Shown piece by piece: positions 44,571 through 52,849 of a DNA stretch of 64,000 nt. Below the pieces are notes generated by a model. It had not been told where the DNA came from. It saw only the letters and a list, made by a program, of their open reading frames with translations, and ran no database searches. The translations under genes and the position numbers were made by a program. Every line of letters starts with the position of its first letter. The stretch's first letter is position 1. Origin of the DNA: Mycolicibacterium moriokaense (lineage in GTDB: Bacteria; Actinomycetota; Actinomycetes; Mycobacteriales; Mycobacteriaceae); NCBI RefSeq assembly GCF_003201655.1, contig NZ_QJJU01000023.1, positions 33,141 to 97,140 of the forward strand, written 5' to 3'.

Positions 44571-45760
44571 GAGTGGCGCGCCTCACCAATCGGGGGCAGG
44601 TCACGTTGCGCTTGGGCCAGCGCAGCCGCCCAGACTGATTTGACGCTTCGTCCAAGCTGGCCGGCCACTCGGACACAGTCCCGGTGCTCGGGTTTGATGT
44701 TGACCACTTCGCCAGCCAGCAGACCGATCTTGACGCTGATCGCCAAGCCGCCGACCTCGACGGTGCGGGATTCGCGGTCCAGTGCCCAACGATGCTCAGT
44801 GCGGCGCACGCGAAGGCCAAGAGTCGTGGTGTGACGCAAGATCGCCTCTGCGACGGGCCGCTCATCGGCCCCGTGCACGAGGGCGCACAGCGTGAGCCCG
44901 GGACGTCCGTGCTTCATCAGCGCCGGTGTGGTCCACGCATCGGCCGCGCCGGCTGCAAGGCACGCCTGGATCACATCAGGTACGAACTCCGGTTGCAGGT
45001 CGTCGAGGTTGGTCTCCAGAATGAGCGGACCCTCCAGGCGCATGAGGGCCGGCGCAGGGTCGCCGACGAACGAGCGCACGATGTTGGGCACGTGATCGGG
45101 ATTCCACGTTCCAGCACCAGAACCGACCGCCGCCAACGTCATCGGCGGCAGTGGCCCGAAATTCGACGCCAAAGAGGTCACCAACGCTGCCCCGGTGGGC
45201 GTCACGGTTTCCCCGACTGCGTCGACCCCGTAGACCATTGCCCCGCGAAGCAGGTCGACGGTGGCCGGCGCGGGCAACGGCAACAGTCCGTGCGCACCGC
45301 GCACCAAGCCCCGCCCAAGCGGAAGCGGCGAACAGACCACGTCATCGATGCCGAGATCCTCAAGAGCCAACGCCACGCCACAGATGTCGGCGATCGCATC
45401 CAGTGCGCCGACTTCGTGGAAGGTCACCTCCTCGGGCGAGACCCCATGAACACGGCCCTCGGCTTCGGCGAGCCGAGCGAACGCCGCATGCGCCCGCCTC
45501 CTGGCCCGCTCGGGCATCGAGCCCGAGTCGATGAGTGAACGCACGTCGCGCCAGCGGCGATGCGCGTGGTCGTCGCCAGTGACCACGGTGAGCGCGAGAG
45601 CAGCCAGCTCCTGACGCTCGACTCGTTCGATCCGCAGATCCAGTCCGGCTATCGGCAGACCGGCGCGCACGGCATCCAGCGATGCTCCCGCATCGATCAA
45701 CGACGCGAGCATCATGTCGCCGGCCACTCCGCCGACGCAGTCGAGATACAGGGAAGGCAT
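44567..45760 (-). CDS. larC: LarC, nickel insertion protein of the nickel-pincer nucleotide pathway
   Basis: 397 residues. The N-terminus YLDCVGGVAGDMMLASLIDAG is the LarC signature, followed by a histidine-containing segment (GDDHAHRRWRDV) and FHEVGALDAIADICG. LarC is the CTP-dependent enzyme that inserts nickel into the dithio-nicotinate ring of the cofactor. Here it is a single continuous reading frame, in contrast with species that make it by frameshifting. It is divergent from the TetR-Lar operon and shares the palindromic control region. It overlaps the phosphotransferase gene downstream. Confidence 0.92.
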   Translation of the reverse strand: MPSLYLDCVGGVAGDMMLASLIDAGASLDAVRAGLPIAGLDLRIERVERQELAALALTVVTGDDHAHRRWRDVRSLIDSGSMPERARRRAHAAFARLAEAEGRVHGVSPEEVTFHEVGALDAIADICGVALALEDLGIDDVVCSPLPLGRGLVRGAHGLLPLPAPATVDLLRGAMVYGVDAVGETVTPTGAALVTSLASNFGPLPPMTLAAVGSGAGTWNPDHVPNIVRSFVGDPAPALMRLEGPLILETNLDDLQPEFVPDVIQACLAAGAADAWTTPALMKHGRPGLTLCALVHGADERPVAEAILRHTTTLGLRVRRTEHRWALDRESRTVEVGGLAISVKIGLLAGEVVNIKPEHRDCVRVAGQLGRSVKSVWAAALAQAQRDLPPIGEARHS

Positions 45761-45816
45761 GGGTACCAGACCGACTCGTGGGGCGCCCTGAACGGTGCGT
45801 CCAGGGGTTGTGGAAG

Positions 45817-45837
45817 AATAATAATTGAATTACTATT
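45817..45837. promoter_or_regulatory. 21-bp near-perfect palindrome between larC and TetR genes
   Basis: AATAATAATTGAATTACTATT is symmetric except for one pair and the central base. This AT-rich site in GC-rich DNA lies 34 bases before the TetR start and 57 before larC, well placed to control both. Confidence 0.7.
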
Positions 45838-45870
45838 GTTAACGCAAGCCGACGCTAAAGGGGTGAGACC

Positions 45871-46509
45871 GTGATCGACAGCACGATCGAGCCAGACCGG
45901 CGGTTGACATCGGGCCAAGCGGGCGCCGACCGCCGGCCTGAGGTCACCCCGAAGCAGGATCGGTCGCGGGCGAACCGCGAGGCTCTGCTCGACGCCCTGA
46001 TGGACCTGCTCTACGAGCGGCCGTACGCCGACATCGGCGTAGCAGACATCTCGCGGCGGGCCGGGATGACGACGGGTGCAGTGTATGGCCGATTCGGGGA
46101 CAAGCGCGGTGTAGCGATCGCGTTGCACGAGCGGTTCGCGGCGCGCGCCAGCCAAACCATGGAGGACTGGGGGGCACGCCCACAGTGGGCGACCGCATCG
46201 CCGCAGGAGATCATTTCCAGCTGGACCCGCGGAGCGATCAACTTCGGCCGAATGTACCGGCCGCTGCTGACGCTGATGGCGAACGACCCCGTGGTGCGCG
46301 AGCAGCACGCCGAGTTGATGGCTCGACCGCCCCGAATCCTGGCCCGGCTGCTCAAGGCGGCCATACCGGCGGCGGCCAAAGGGCTTGAGGCGGACGTTGA
46401 TTGGGCCGCCCGCGCCGCGTTGGCGGTGCTTGAGCAGTTCGACCTGGACGACGACGAGTTGTACGAGCGCATCGACGTCATGTTGCGCCGCCTGATTGGG
46501 GTGAACTGA
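45871..46509 (+). CDS. TetR-family regulator of the Lar-type operon
   Basis: 212 residues. A charged leader precedes the HTH (about 32-78: PYADIGVADISRRAGMTTGAVYGRF), then an all-helical ligand domain. Its stop overlaps the next gene's ATG by one base (TGATG), so it is co-transcribed with the cofactor genes. Together with the palindrome upstream it is the obvious switch for this divergent system. The inducer is unknown. Confidence 0.87.
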   Translation: MIDSTIEPDRRLTSGQAGADRRPEVTPKQDRSRANREALLDALMDLLYERPYADIGVADISRRAGMTTGAVYGRFGDKRGVAIALHERFAARASQTMEDWGARPQWATASPQEIISSWTRGAINFGRMYRPLLTLMANDPVVREQHAELMARPPRILARLLKAAIPAAAKGLEADVDWAARAALAVLEQFDLDDDELYERIDVMLRRLIGVN

Positions 46510-47153
46510 TGTTTCAGACCTCGGCCGTCGTGGAGATCACCGACGAGAACTGCGTGGGGTGCCGCCGGTGCGTCAATGTCTGCCCCTCCGGCGCGTTGGA
46601 GATGGACGGTCGCTTGGCGGTGCTCGAGGAGCCCAAGTGCGTCGGATGCTTCAAATGCGTGGAGGCATGCGGGCCCTACGAAGCGATCTCGATCAAAGCC
46701 GATCCGAACCCGCGGCTGCTCACTACACCCGAGGACACCTATGATCGGCCGGCTGTGGACGACTTGTGCGCCCAGGCGCGGCTTGCCCCGGACTCAGTGA
46801 TCTGCGTATGCACGAATACCACCGCCGCCGAGGTCGCTGCCGCAATCGTGCAGGGCGTGCATGAGCCGGAGGATTTGGCCCTGGCTACTGGTGCCCGATC
46901 CAAATGCGGGATGTGGTGCATGTCCCCGATCATGCGCCTCCTGGATGCGCACGGCGTGCGGATCGAACGGTCGCCGAAGGACCAGCGTATCTACCCCGAC
47001 GGGTCCGGCACCGAGGTCGGGATCTGGACAGTGACCGACGAGGTGGCGCAACGCTATCCCGAATACCGCCTCAAGGAAAACCTCGAAGCCGTCGAGAACG
47101 GCGCGATCCTGAGCAGCCCGCCCTTCCCCGAAATCCTCAGGAGCCCACGATGA
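46509..47153 (+). CDS. 4Fe-4S ferredoxin-type protein with BFD-like [2Fe-2S] region
   Basis: 214 residues. Two 4Fe-4S motifs stand at the N-terminus (CVGCRRCVNVCPSG near 15-30 and CVGCFKCVEACG near 45-57). From about residue 98 a second cysteine set (VICVCTNTT... and SKCGMWC) has the spacing of BFD-like [2Fe-2S] domains. A C-terminal tail of 60 residues is unlike known ferredoxins. It probably passes electrons to another protein of the operon, such as the protein encoded next (4-base overlap). Confidence 0.82.
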   Translation: MFQTSAVVEITDENCVGCRRCVNVCPSGALEMDGRLAVLEEPKCVGCFKCVEACGPYEAISIKADPNPRLLTTPEDTYDRPAVDDLCAQARLAPDSVICVCTNTTAAEVAAAIVQGVHEPEDLALATGARSKCGMWCMSPIMRLLDAHGVRIERSPKDQRIYPDGSGTEVGIWTVTDEVAQRYPEYRLKENLEAVENGAILSSPPFPEILRSPR

Positions 47154-48511
47154 TCCGTCCCGCCGTCATGCCGCCGCCGCTTCCCGCTTCGAGGTTTGCC
47201 TACGGCCGCAAGCCGCCGTCGATGCGGGCCGCCGAGGTGCCAGGAATGTGTTCGGTGAACGTCCAGGACCTGTTCGACGACATCCCCGATCCGATCCATC
47301 GCCACGGCGAGGACATCGCGCCGGTGCGCGCAGCGGCGCAGGCCGCGCTGTCTGGTGTGGACATGTCGATGATCCAGCCCGATGATTCGGTGCACATCCT
47401 GTGCTCGGAGCACGGTTTCGGGATGATGGGTGGCCACGCGTACGCCGAGCTGATCAAGACCATCCGTGACGAGGTGGTCGCGCGCACCGGTGCGACCAAG
47501 GTGAAGCTCGCATTATCTTCTGCGGCAAGCAAATTCGAGTCCGAAGAGATCATCCCGCGACACGGTTTGGATGACCATTTCGAAGGCAAGACCTTCGCCT
47601 TTGGCCCCTATGATCCCGGAATCGCAATCGACACCGAGATCGGGCGACTGTACGGGGTGCGCAAGGCCTATTCGGCGAAGTGGCTTATCCATGTGCACTA
47701 CGACGATCCGCGGGAGATCCATTATCACCACGTCAATGGGCGGCTACTGAAGTCCTTCACCATGAGCTACGCGCGAATGGAGACGCGGTCGATCTACCAC
47801 ACGAACTTCCCGACCCGAAGCGCCAACATCGTTCCACGCGCGATCTACGAATCGCCGTTCATCAAAGAGCGTTGGGCGTTCGCGGCGGTACTGTCCACAT
47901 CGCCGACCGGAGTCATGGGTGTCGACGCGGACCGCGACCTCATCGCGCTCGACCACCGCGTATCGGCGCTGATCCTGCGCCGCTACGGAAAGATGGTGCA
48001 GCTGTTAGGCACCGTCGACGAGTGTTTCGAGGTGGCCGATGACACCCGGTGGCTGCCCTACCAGCACGCCGGCGGTCTCACCGCGTGCTCGCTTTATGAA
48101 TCCGGCACCGATCACCTCGACCTTGACCTGCCATCCAGCCCCACTTCGCACGCTCAGAAGCGCACCGGCTTCGGCCCAGTCAAGGCGGTGGTGATGAACT
48201 ACGGATGGAAGCTATACAGCACTACCGACCTCATCATCGCCGCCGATGACCGGGTCGCTAAGGACATCCTGCGCATCCATGCGGACCGCGAGGTTGTGGT
48301 CGCATCGAATCTGACCGAAGCCGTCGCGATCGCCGCCGCCCGGACCGGTACCGACAAGGGCATCGTCTTCGACGGCTGCTACGGCGCGATCAATATGACC
48401 CGGGCGATGGCTGAGTTCCTGATCGCGAAGGCGCCCGAGGTGGCGCGGCGGGTCGACGAGGAACTTCTGCCGAAATGGCTTCGGCAGCGCAACCTTCCGG
48501 TCGCGGCGTGA
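47150..48511 (+). CDS. Unidentified protein, candidate LarA-like nickel enzyme
   Basis: 453 residues, not matching a family I know with confidence. Its start (MIRPAVMPP) overlaps the upstream stop as ATGA. The middle has a pattern faintly like the lactate racemase LarA: VHILCSEHGFGMMGGHAYAEL, then ALSSAASKFESEE, then AKWLIHVHYDDPREIHYHH followed by GRLLKSF. In LarA comparable positions hold a His-rich cofactor site and the Lys that tethers the nickel-pincer cofactor. His is unusually abundant between about 175 and 210. A second Rossmann-like part is near 340-410 (KAVVMNYGWKLYS, KGIVFDGCYGAIN). The context makes a nickel-cofactor enzyme plausible; the alignment is weak. Confidence 0.45.
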   Translation: MIRPAVMPPPLPASRFAYGRKPPSMRAAEVPGMCSVNVQDLFDDIPDPIHRHGEDIAPVRAAAQAALSGVDMSMIQPDDSVHILCSEHGFGMMGGHAYAELIKTIRDEVVARTGATKVKLALSSAASKFESEEIIPRHGLDDHFEGKTFAFGPYDPGIAIDTEIGRLYGVRKAYSAKWLIHVHYDDPREIHYHHVNGRLLKSFTMSYARMETRSIYHTNFPTRSANIVPRAIYESPFIKERWAFAAVLSTSPTGVMGVDADRDLIALDHRVSALILRRYGKMVQLLGTVDECFEVADDTRWLPYQHAGGLTACSLYESGTDHLDLDLPSSPTSHAQKRTGFGPVKAVVMNYGWKLYSTTDLIIAADDRVAKDILRIHADREVVVASNLTEAVAIAAARTGTDKGIVFDGCYGAINMTRAMAEFLIAKAPEVARRVDEELLPKWLRQRNLPVAA

Positions 48512-48521
48512 GGAGTATGTG

Positions 48522-49580
48522 GTGACCACGCTGCAACCGAGCGCACCCGCGCACGACACGGCCAAGACCCATCCTCGGTACCGGGCGGCAGTCACGCCAC
48601 CGCAATTCCTCGGCGCGGGATCGACCGCGCAGACCCTGGACTGGATTCGGTGGGCCGAATCGATCGGCTTCGACGACGTCTGGCTGCCCGACGCGGGCAG
48701 GACAGACGCCCTGACCTTGTCTGCCGTCGTTCTCGCAGGGACACAACGTATCCGGGTCGGCATCGCGGTGGTGCCGGCCTACACCCGGACACCGGCAGTG
48801 ATCGCGGCAACATTGGCGACCTTGGCCGATCTAGCTCCTGGGAGATTCGTCCTCGGCCTCGGCACATCATCGGAGGCAATGATCGAAGGCTGGCATGGGC
48901 TGAAACTCGACAAGCCGGTCACCCGGATGGGCGAAACGGTGACGTTGCTCAACTCCATGCTGGCCGGGGAGAAGTCGGCGTTCACCGGGGAAACCCTGCG
49001 CAGCAACGGCTATCGCCAACCGCCTCTGACGACACCGGTCCCGCTGTACCTCGCCGCGTTGGGTCCCCGCATGATCGAGCTTGCCGCCGCAACCGCCGAC
49101 GGCGTCATCCTCAACCTGTTTCCCCTGGCAGTCACCGACGCTCTGGTCGGACAGATCCGGCAAGCCGCAGCCAGCGCAGGCCGCAGTCCCGGGGATGTCG
49201 AGATCTGCAGCCGGTTCCAGGTGATGGTCACCGACGACCTGCCTGCCGCGCGCAACGCGTTCCGCTATGTGTTCACCGCGTACTACGCCAACCCCGTGTA
49301 CAACCGCTCATTGGCTGCGGCGGGTCACGGGCAGCAGGCGGCCGCCCTCCTCGATGCGGCCGCGTCAGGCGACTGGAAACGGGCCCGGGCCGCCCTCGAC
49401 GACGACGTCGTCGATTCCATCGCCGTGATCGGCAGCCGTCAACACTGCCAGCAGCGAGTTCGCACTTACGTCGAGGCGGGAATCACCACGCCGATTCTGT
49501 TCTGCCTATCGCCCGACCCTGACGTCCAGCGCGCCACCTACGAAGCGTTCTCGCCTGCCGAATTCACGGTGCAGCCATGA
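48522..49580 (+). CDS. Luciferase-like (LLM class) oxidoreductase, probably F420-dependent
   Basis: About 352 residues. The TIM-barrel of LLM flavin/F420 oxidoreductases is seen in WIRWAESIGFDDVWLPD, VGIAVVPAYTRTPAVIA, LGRFVLGLGTSSEAMIEGWHG-type segments, and LYLAALGPRMIELAA. GTG at 48522 is preferred, 6 bases after AGGAG; GTG at 48519 is possible. It ends in a 4-base overlap with the NadC-like gene. In this operon it may reduce or oxidise the substrate or an intermediate of the nickel enzyme. Confidence 0.85.
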   Translation: MTTLQPSAPAHDTAKTHPRYRAAVTPPQFLGAGSTAQTLDWIRWAESIGFDDVWLPDAGRTDALTLSAVVLAGTQRIRVGIAVVPAYTRTPAVIAATLATLADLAPGRFVLGLGTSSEAMIEGWHGLKLDKPVTRMGETVTLLNSMLAGEKSAFTGETLRSNGYRQPPLTTPVPLYLAALGPRMIELAAATADGVILNLFPLAVTDALVGQIRQAAASAGRSPGDVEICSRFQVMVTDDLPAARNAFRYVFTAYYANPVYNRSLAAAGHGQQAAALLDAAASGDWKRARAALDDDVVDSIAVIGSRQHCQQRVRTYVEAGITTPILFCLSPDPDVQRATYEAFSPAEFTVQP

Positions 49581-50374
49581 CCGACCCACGGCCACTGCTG
49601 TTTTCCGGCATCTCCGGACGGAGTGTCACCGCCGCCCTTTCGGCCGACGACAGCGGGATCGTTGTGCACACTGACGGTGCCGCTGCGGTCGCTACGGAGC
49701 TCGGACTCATCGTCGATCACTGCCTGACCGAAGGCAAACCAGTCGAACCCGGTGACGAGGTCCTTCGTGTCACGGGAAGTCCGATCCAGATCGCCCTGGC
49801 CGAGGAACGTCTGGTGGGCCTCGTCGCCAAGCCGTCCGGAATCGCCACCGCTGCAAGACGATTCGTCGACAGCGCTAGTTGGCACTTCCAGATCGTCTCG
49901 GGCGCGTGGAAGAAACTGCCGTTCTCACAGAAGGATATGATTCGGTCCGCCATCGCCGCGGGCGGCGCGGCACCGCGGATCGCGGACTGGCCGTTCATCT
50001 ACCTGGACAAGAACTTCGTCATCATGCTCGGCGGCGTTCAGGGTGCCCTGGATGCGGTGGCGGCATATCCGGAACTGGCCGGCTATCGGCGCATAGTCCA
50101 GGTCATCGACGCTGATGGCGCATGTGCGGCCGCGAGGGGTGGCGCGCACATCGTGTTCGTCGATACCGGTCACCTCGAGGACCTGAGCAGCGTGTCGCAG
50201 GCGCTTCGTGTGAACGGGCTGCGCGACCGGGTCCGGCTTGCATTCGGCGGCGGTGTGCAGCTTACCGACATGGACCGGTTGCGCGGGCTGGACGTGGACA
50301 TCGTTGACATCGGTCGCGCGATCGTGGACGCCCCGCTGTTGGACATGACGTTTCGAGTGGTGGACCCGCGATGA
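49577..50374 (+). CDS. NadC/quinolinate phosphoribosyltransferase-like protein
   Basis: 265 residues. PGDEVLRVTGSPIQIALAEE and GIATAARRFVD match the N-terminal part of type II phosphoribosyltransferases such as NadC and ModD, and VRLAFGGGVQLTDMDRLRG with DIVDIGRAIVDAP is the C-terminal barrel end. NadC makes nicotinate mononucleotide from quinolinate. The nickel-pincer cofactor is built from nicotinic acid adenine dinucleotide, so this gene may supply the nicotinate nucleotide or a variant ring. It is coupled to both neighbours by 4-base overlaps. Whether the key substrate residues are retained I cannot judge without alignment. Confidence 0.75.
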   Translation: MTDPRPLLFSGISGRSVTAALSADDSGIVVHTDGAAAVATELGLIVDHCLTEGKPVEPGDEVLRVTGSPIQIALAEERLVGLVAKPSGIATAARRFVDSASWHFQIVSGAWKKLPFSQKDMIRSAIAAGGAAPRIADWPFIYLDKNFVIMLGGVQGALDAVAAYPELAGYRRIVQVIDADGACAAARGGAHIVFVDTGHLEDLSSVSQALRVNGLRDRVRLAFGGGVQLTDMDRLRGLDVDIVDIGRAIVDAPLLDMTFRVVDPR

Positions 50375-51279
50375 CCGCGGAACCGGGATGGGATCTGCTG
50401 AACAAGACCGAGCTGCGAATCGAGCGGATCGGGCTCGCCGCAGCGGATCTCACCGAGATTGCCGCCGTGGTGGCCGGTGTGCTTGGGCTGCCTGCAGAAG
50501 ACGTCATTGTGATCGACGCCCGCGATGATGTGCTGGCACTCGATGTACTGCGCTCGACGGTAGACGCCTACCGCATCGCGGGCCGACGCACTGAGCTGCT
50601 GGCGGCGCTGGCCGGCGTCCAAGGTGTCACCGTCGACGACACCACCTCACTGTGTTCGGAAGGGATGCTCGGCTGGATCGCCGCCGACGACAGCGCCGCT
50701 GGCGACGCACTGGACCGCGCGCAGGTGATGGCGCGCCAGATCGAACGCACCATCGCCATGCGGGCAATTGTGTTCTCCACCGGACCTGAAGTCGTCAGCG
50801 GAATGATCCGCGACACCAACAAGCCATGGATCGCAGGGCGTTTCCGTGATGCTGGTTTTGCCGTCACTGAAGGACAGAACCTCCCCGATGACGGCGCCGC
50901 GATTGCGGCGGCGCTACGAGAGGCCGGCCAAGAACTCGGCTACGGCGTCGTCATCACCACAGGCGGAGTGGGCGCCGAAGGCAAAGACGGCACGGTCGAA
51001 GCGCTGCTGTCCGTCGATCCCCGCGCCGCGACCCCCACCCTCTTCACCGTTGAGCAGGGCCGCGGTCGGCACACCAAGGCGCAGGTAAGGATCGGCGTTG
51101 GCGCCGTAGGTACCGCGATTGTCGTGTGCCTGCCAGGTCCACACTCCGAAGCGATCGTTGGCGCCGACGCGTTGCTCAGCGCGATCGCCCTCACCAGGGA
51201 AACACATGCGGTTGCAGATGCCGTAGCCACCGTCCTGCGAGCCCGCCTGCGCCGCACGCACCGGACCGAACCGACATGA
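50371..51279 (+). CDS. Molybdopterin-binding-domain (MoaB/CinA-like) protein
   Basis: 302 residues. The C-terminal half has the MoCF_biosynth fold: FSTGPEVVSGMIRDTN, NLPDDGAAIAAAL, VVITTGGVGAEGKDGTVEAL and VCLPGPHSEAI. The N-terminal 130 residues (LRIERIGLAAADLTEIAAVVAG and DVIVIDARDDVLALDV) are not a known domain to me. MoaB, MoeA and CinA relatives bind pterins or process nucleotides. In this context it might act in adenylylation, cleavage or delivery of the nickel cofactor. It lies between the NadC-like gene and larB with overlaps at both ends. Confidence 0.7.
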   Translation: MTAEPGWDLLNKTELRIERIGLAAADLTEIAAVVAGVLGLPAEDVIVIDARDDVLALDVLRSTVDAYRIAGRRTELLAALAGVQGVTVDDTTSLCSEGMLGWIAADDSAAGDALDRAQVMARQIERTIAMRAIVFSTGPEVVSGMIRDTNKPWIAGRFRDAGFAVTEGQNLPDDGAAIAAALREAGQELGYGVVITTGGVGAEGKDGTVEALLSVDPRAATPTLFTVEQGRGRHTKAQVRIGVGAVGTAIVVCLPGPHSEAIVGADALLSAIALTRETHAVADAVATVLRARLRRTHRTEPT

Positions 51280-51929
51280 CCCCGCGCGTCATCCTGGACT
51301 TGGATCGCGCCGACCGCGTGGGTGTCACTGAAGCCGTACTGTGCGAACCCAAGACGACCGACCAGCTCATCGCCGTGCTCGACCAGGCCACCGCCGCGGG
51401 CCGGTCGATGCTCCTGACGCGGCTGACACCCGGCCAGCTCTCCACGCTGCCGCCCGACTTTCGGGCGCGTATCGACTACGAGGAAGTCTCCAGAACCGGC
51501 ATCTTGGGTGAACCGACCCCGGCAATCGGACCGGCCCGCGTTGCGATCGTCACGGGGGGCACCTCGGACATCGGCGTAGCCAGAGAAGCCTTGCGCACCT
51601 TGTTCTTTCACGGCCACTCCGCAATCGAAGTCTACGACGTGGGTGTTGCAGGCCTATGGCGCATCCAGCAGCACGTGACCACCATCGGCAAACACCCGAT
51701 CGTCATCGCCTGCGCAGGCATGGACGCGGCCCTACCCACCGTCCTCGCGGGACTCGTCCCCGGCTTGGTGATCGGAGTTCCCACGTCGGTGGGGTACGGC
51801 GTCGCGAATGGCGGACGCACTGCCCTGAACAGTTTGCTGTCCAGCTGCGCTCCGGGGCTGGTCGTCGTCAACATCGACAACGGCTACGGAGCGGCCTGCG
51901 CAGCGATAAAGAGCTTGCGACATGACTGA
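51276..51929 (+). CDS. larB: LarB, nicotinate dinucleotide carboxylase/hydrolase (nickel-pincer pathway)
   Basis: 217 residues of the PurE-like LarB family. The N-terminal helical part is followed by the core with IVTGGTSDIGVAREAL and IGVPTSVGYGVANGGRTALNS, the PurE-type loop of LarB. LarB carboxylates C5 of nicotinic acid adenine dinucleotide and splits it to pyridinium-3,5-biscarboxylate mononucleotide. ATG at 51276 overlaps the previous stop as ATGA. It overlaps larE by 8 bases. Confidence 0.92.
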   Translation: MTPRVILDLDRADRVGVTEAVLCEPKTTDQLIAVLDQATAAGRSMLLTRLTPGQLSTLPPDFRARIDYEEVSRTGILGEPTPAIGPARVAIVTGGTSDIGVAREALRTLFFHGHSAIEVYDVGVAGLWRIQQHVTTIGKHPIVIACAGMDAALPTVLAGLVPGLVIGVPTSVGYGVANGGRTALNSLLSSCAPGLVVVNIDNGYGAACAAIKSLRHD

Positions 51930-52728
51930 CCGGCTGGCAGCGCTCGTCGTGTGGCTACGGGATCTCGACTCAGTCGCCATCGCGGTGAGCGGAGGGGTGG
52001 ACAGCATGACACTAGCCATCGTCGCGCACCGTACCCGTCACACTGCCACGACGATGTTCCACGCCGTCTCCCCCGCGGTTCCACCAGAGGCCACCGAACG
52101 GGTTCGGCGCTACGCGGGCAACGAGGGGTGGGACCTACAAGTCTTCGACGCGGGTGAGTTCGGCGACACCAACTACCTCACTAACCCGGTCAACCGCTGC
52201 TTCTATTGCAAGACACACCTCTACGGCGCGATCGCCGCCCGCACATCCGCGACACTGCTGTCCGGCACGAATACCGATGACCTTGGCGACTTCCGTCCCG
52301 GTCTGGCCGCTGCGCGGACGTTCGACGTCCGTCATCCCTTCGTCGAGGTCGGCATCGACAAAGCTGCAATAAGGCTGATGTCCTCCGACCTCGGATTGCC
52401 CGATGTGGCACAACTTCCCGCGGCACCGTGTCTCGCCAGCCGTGTGGAGACCGGGCTCGCGATCGTGCCGGCCGACCTGACCGCCGTCAACCGGGTCGAG
52501 CACGCACTGCGGCAGCTCCTGCACGCCGAGGTAGTGCGGTGCCGGTTGCGTGCCGATCGCGTCGAAGTTGAACTCGACGAGGCGACGTTAGACGCCGTAT
52601 CCGCAGGACAACGACAGCAGGTTCTCGACCTCGTGCGCACAATCTGGACCGGCCACCGTGATCGGCCCGTTAGCTTGGCGCCGTACCGGCGCGGCAGCGC
52701 ATTCCTGCGAGAAGGCGTCGGCCAGTGA
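51922..52728 (+). CDS. larE: LarE, sulfur transferase of the nickel-pincer pathway
   Basis: 268 residues. The PP-loop SGGVDS is at 23-28. LarE adds sulfur to both carboxylates of the cofactor precursor. Three cysteines stand at positions of interest: C93 and C96 in NRCFYC, and C170 in PCLASR. The Lactobacillus LarE has only the last one, which it sacrifices; a set of CxxC plus this Cys fits the [4Fe-4S]-dependent LarE class described from Thermotoga. This is the last gene of the Lar operon. Confidence 0.92.
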   Translation: MTDRLAALVVWLRDLDSVAIAVSGGVDSMTLAIVAHRTRHTATTMFHAVSPAVPPEATERVRRYAGNEGWDLQVFDAGEFGDTNYLTNPVNRCFYCKTHLYGAIAARTSATLLSGTNTDDLGDFRPGLAAARTFDVRHPFVEVGIDKAAIRLMSSDLGLPDVAQLPAAPCLASRVETGLAIVPADLTAVNRVEHALRQLLHAEVVRCRLRADRVEVELDEATLDAVSAGQRQQVLDLVRTIWTGHRDRPVSLAPYRRGSAFLREGVGQ

Positions 52729-52849
52729 ATCAACCTGGCCGGCAGCGATATTCGCGGAAAAGGGACTGCAGGGCGCATGAACGTCACCGAGGTCGCCCAA
52801 AGCGATGTCGATCGAGGCCCGCCAACGCTGCACCACCGTCGGAAAAGTC

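Noticed and set aside
44684..45538. Plus-strand 284-codon frame antisense to larC
   Set aside because: larC on the other strand is unmistakable; the antisense frame has no domain features.
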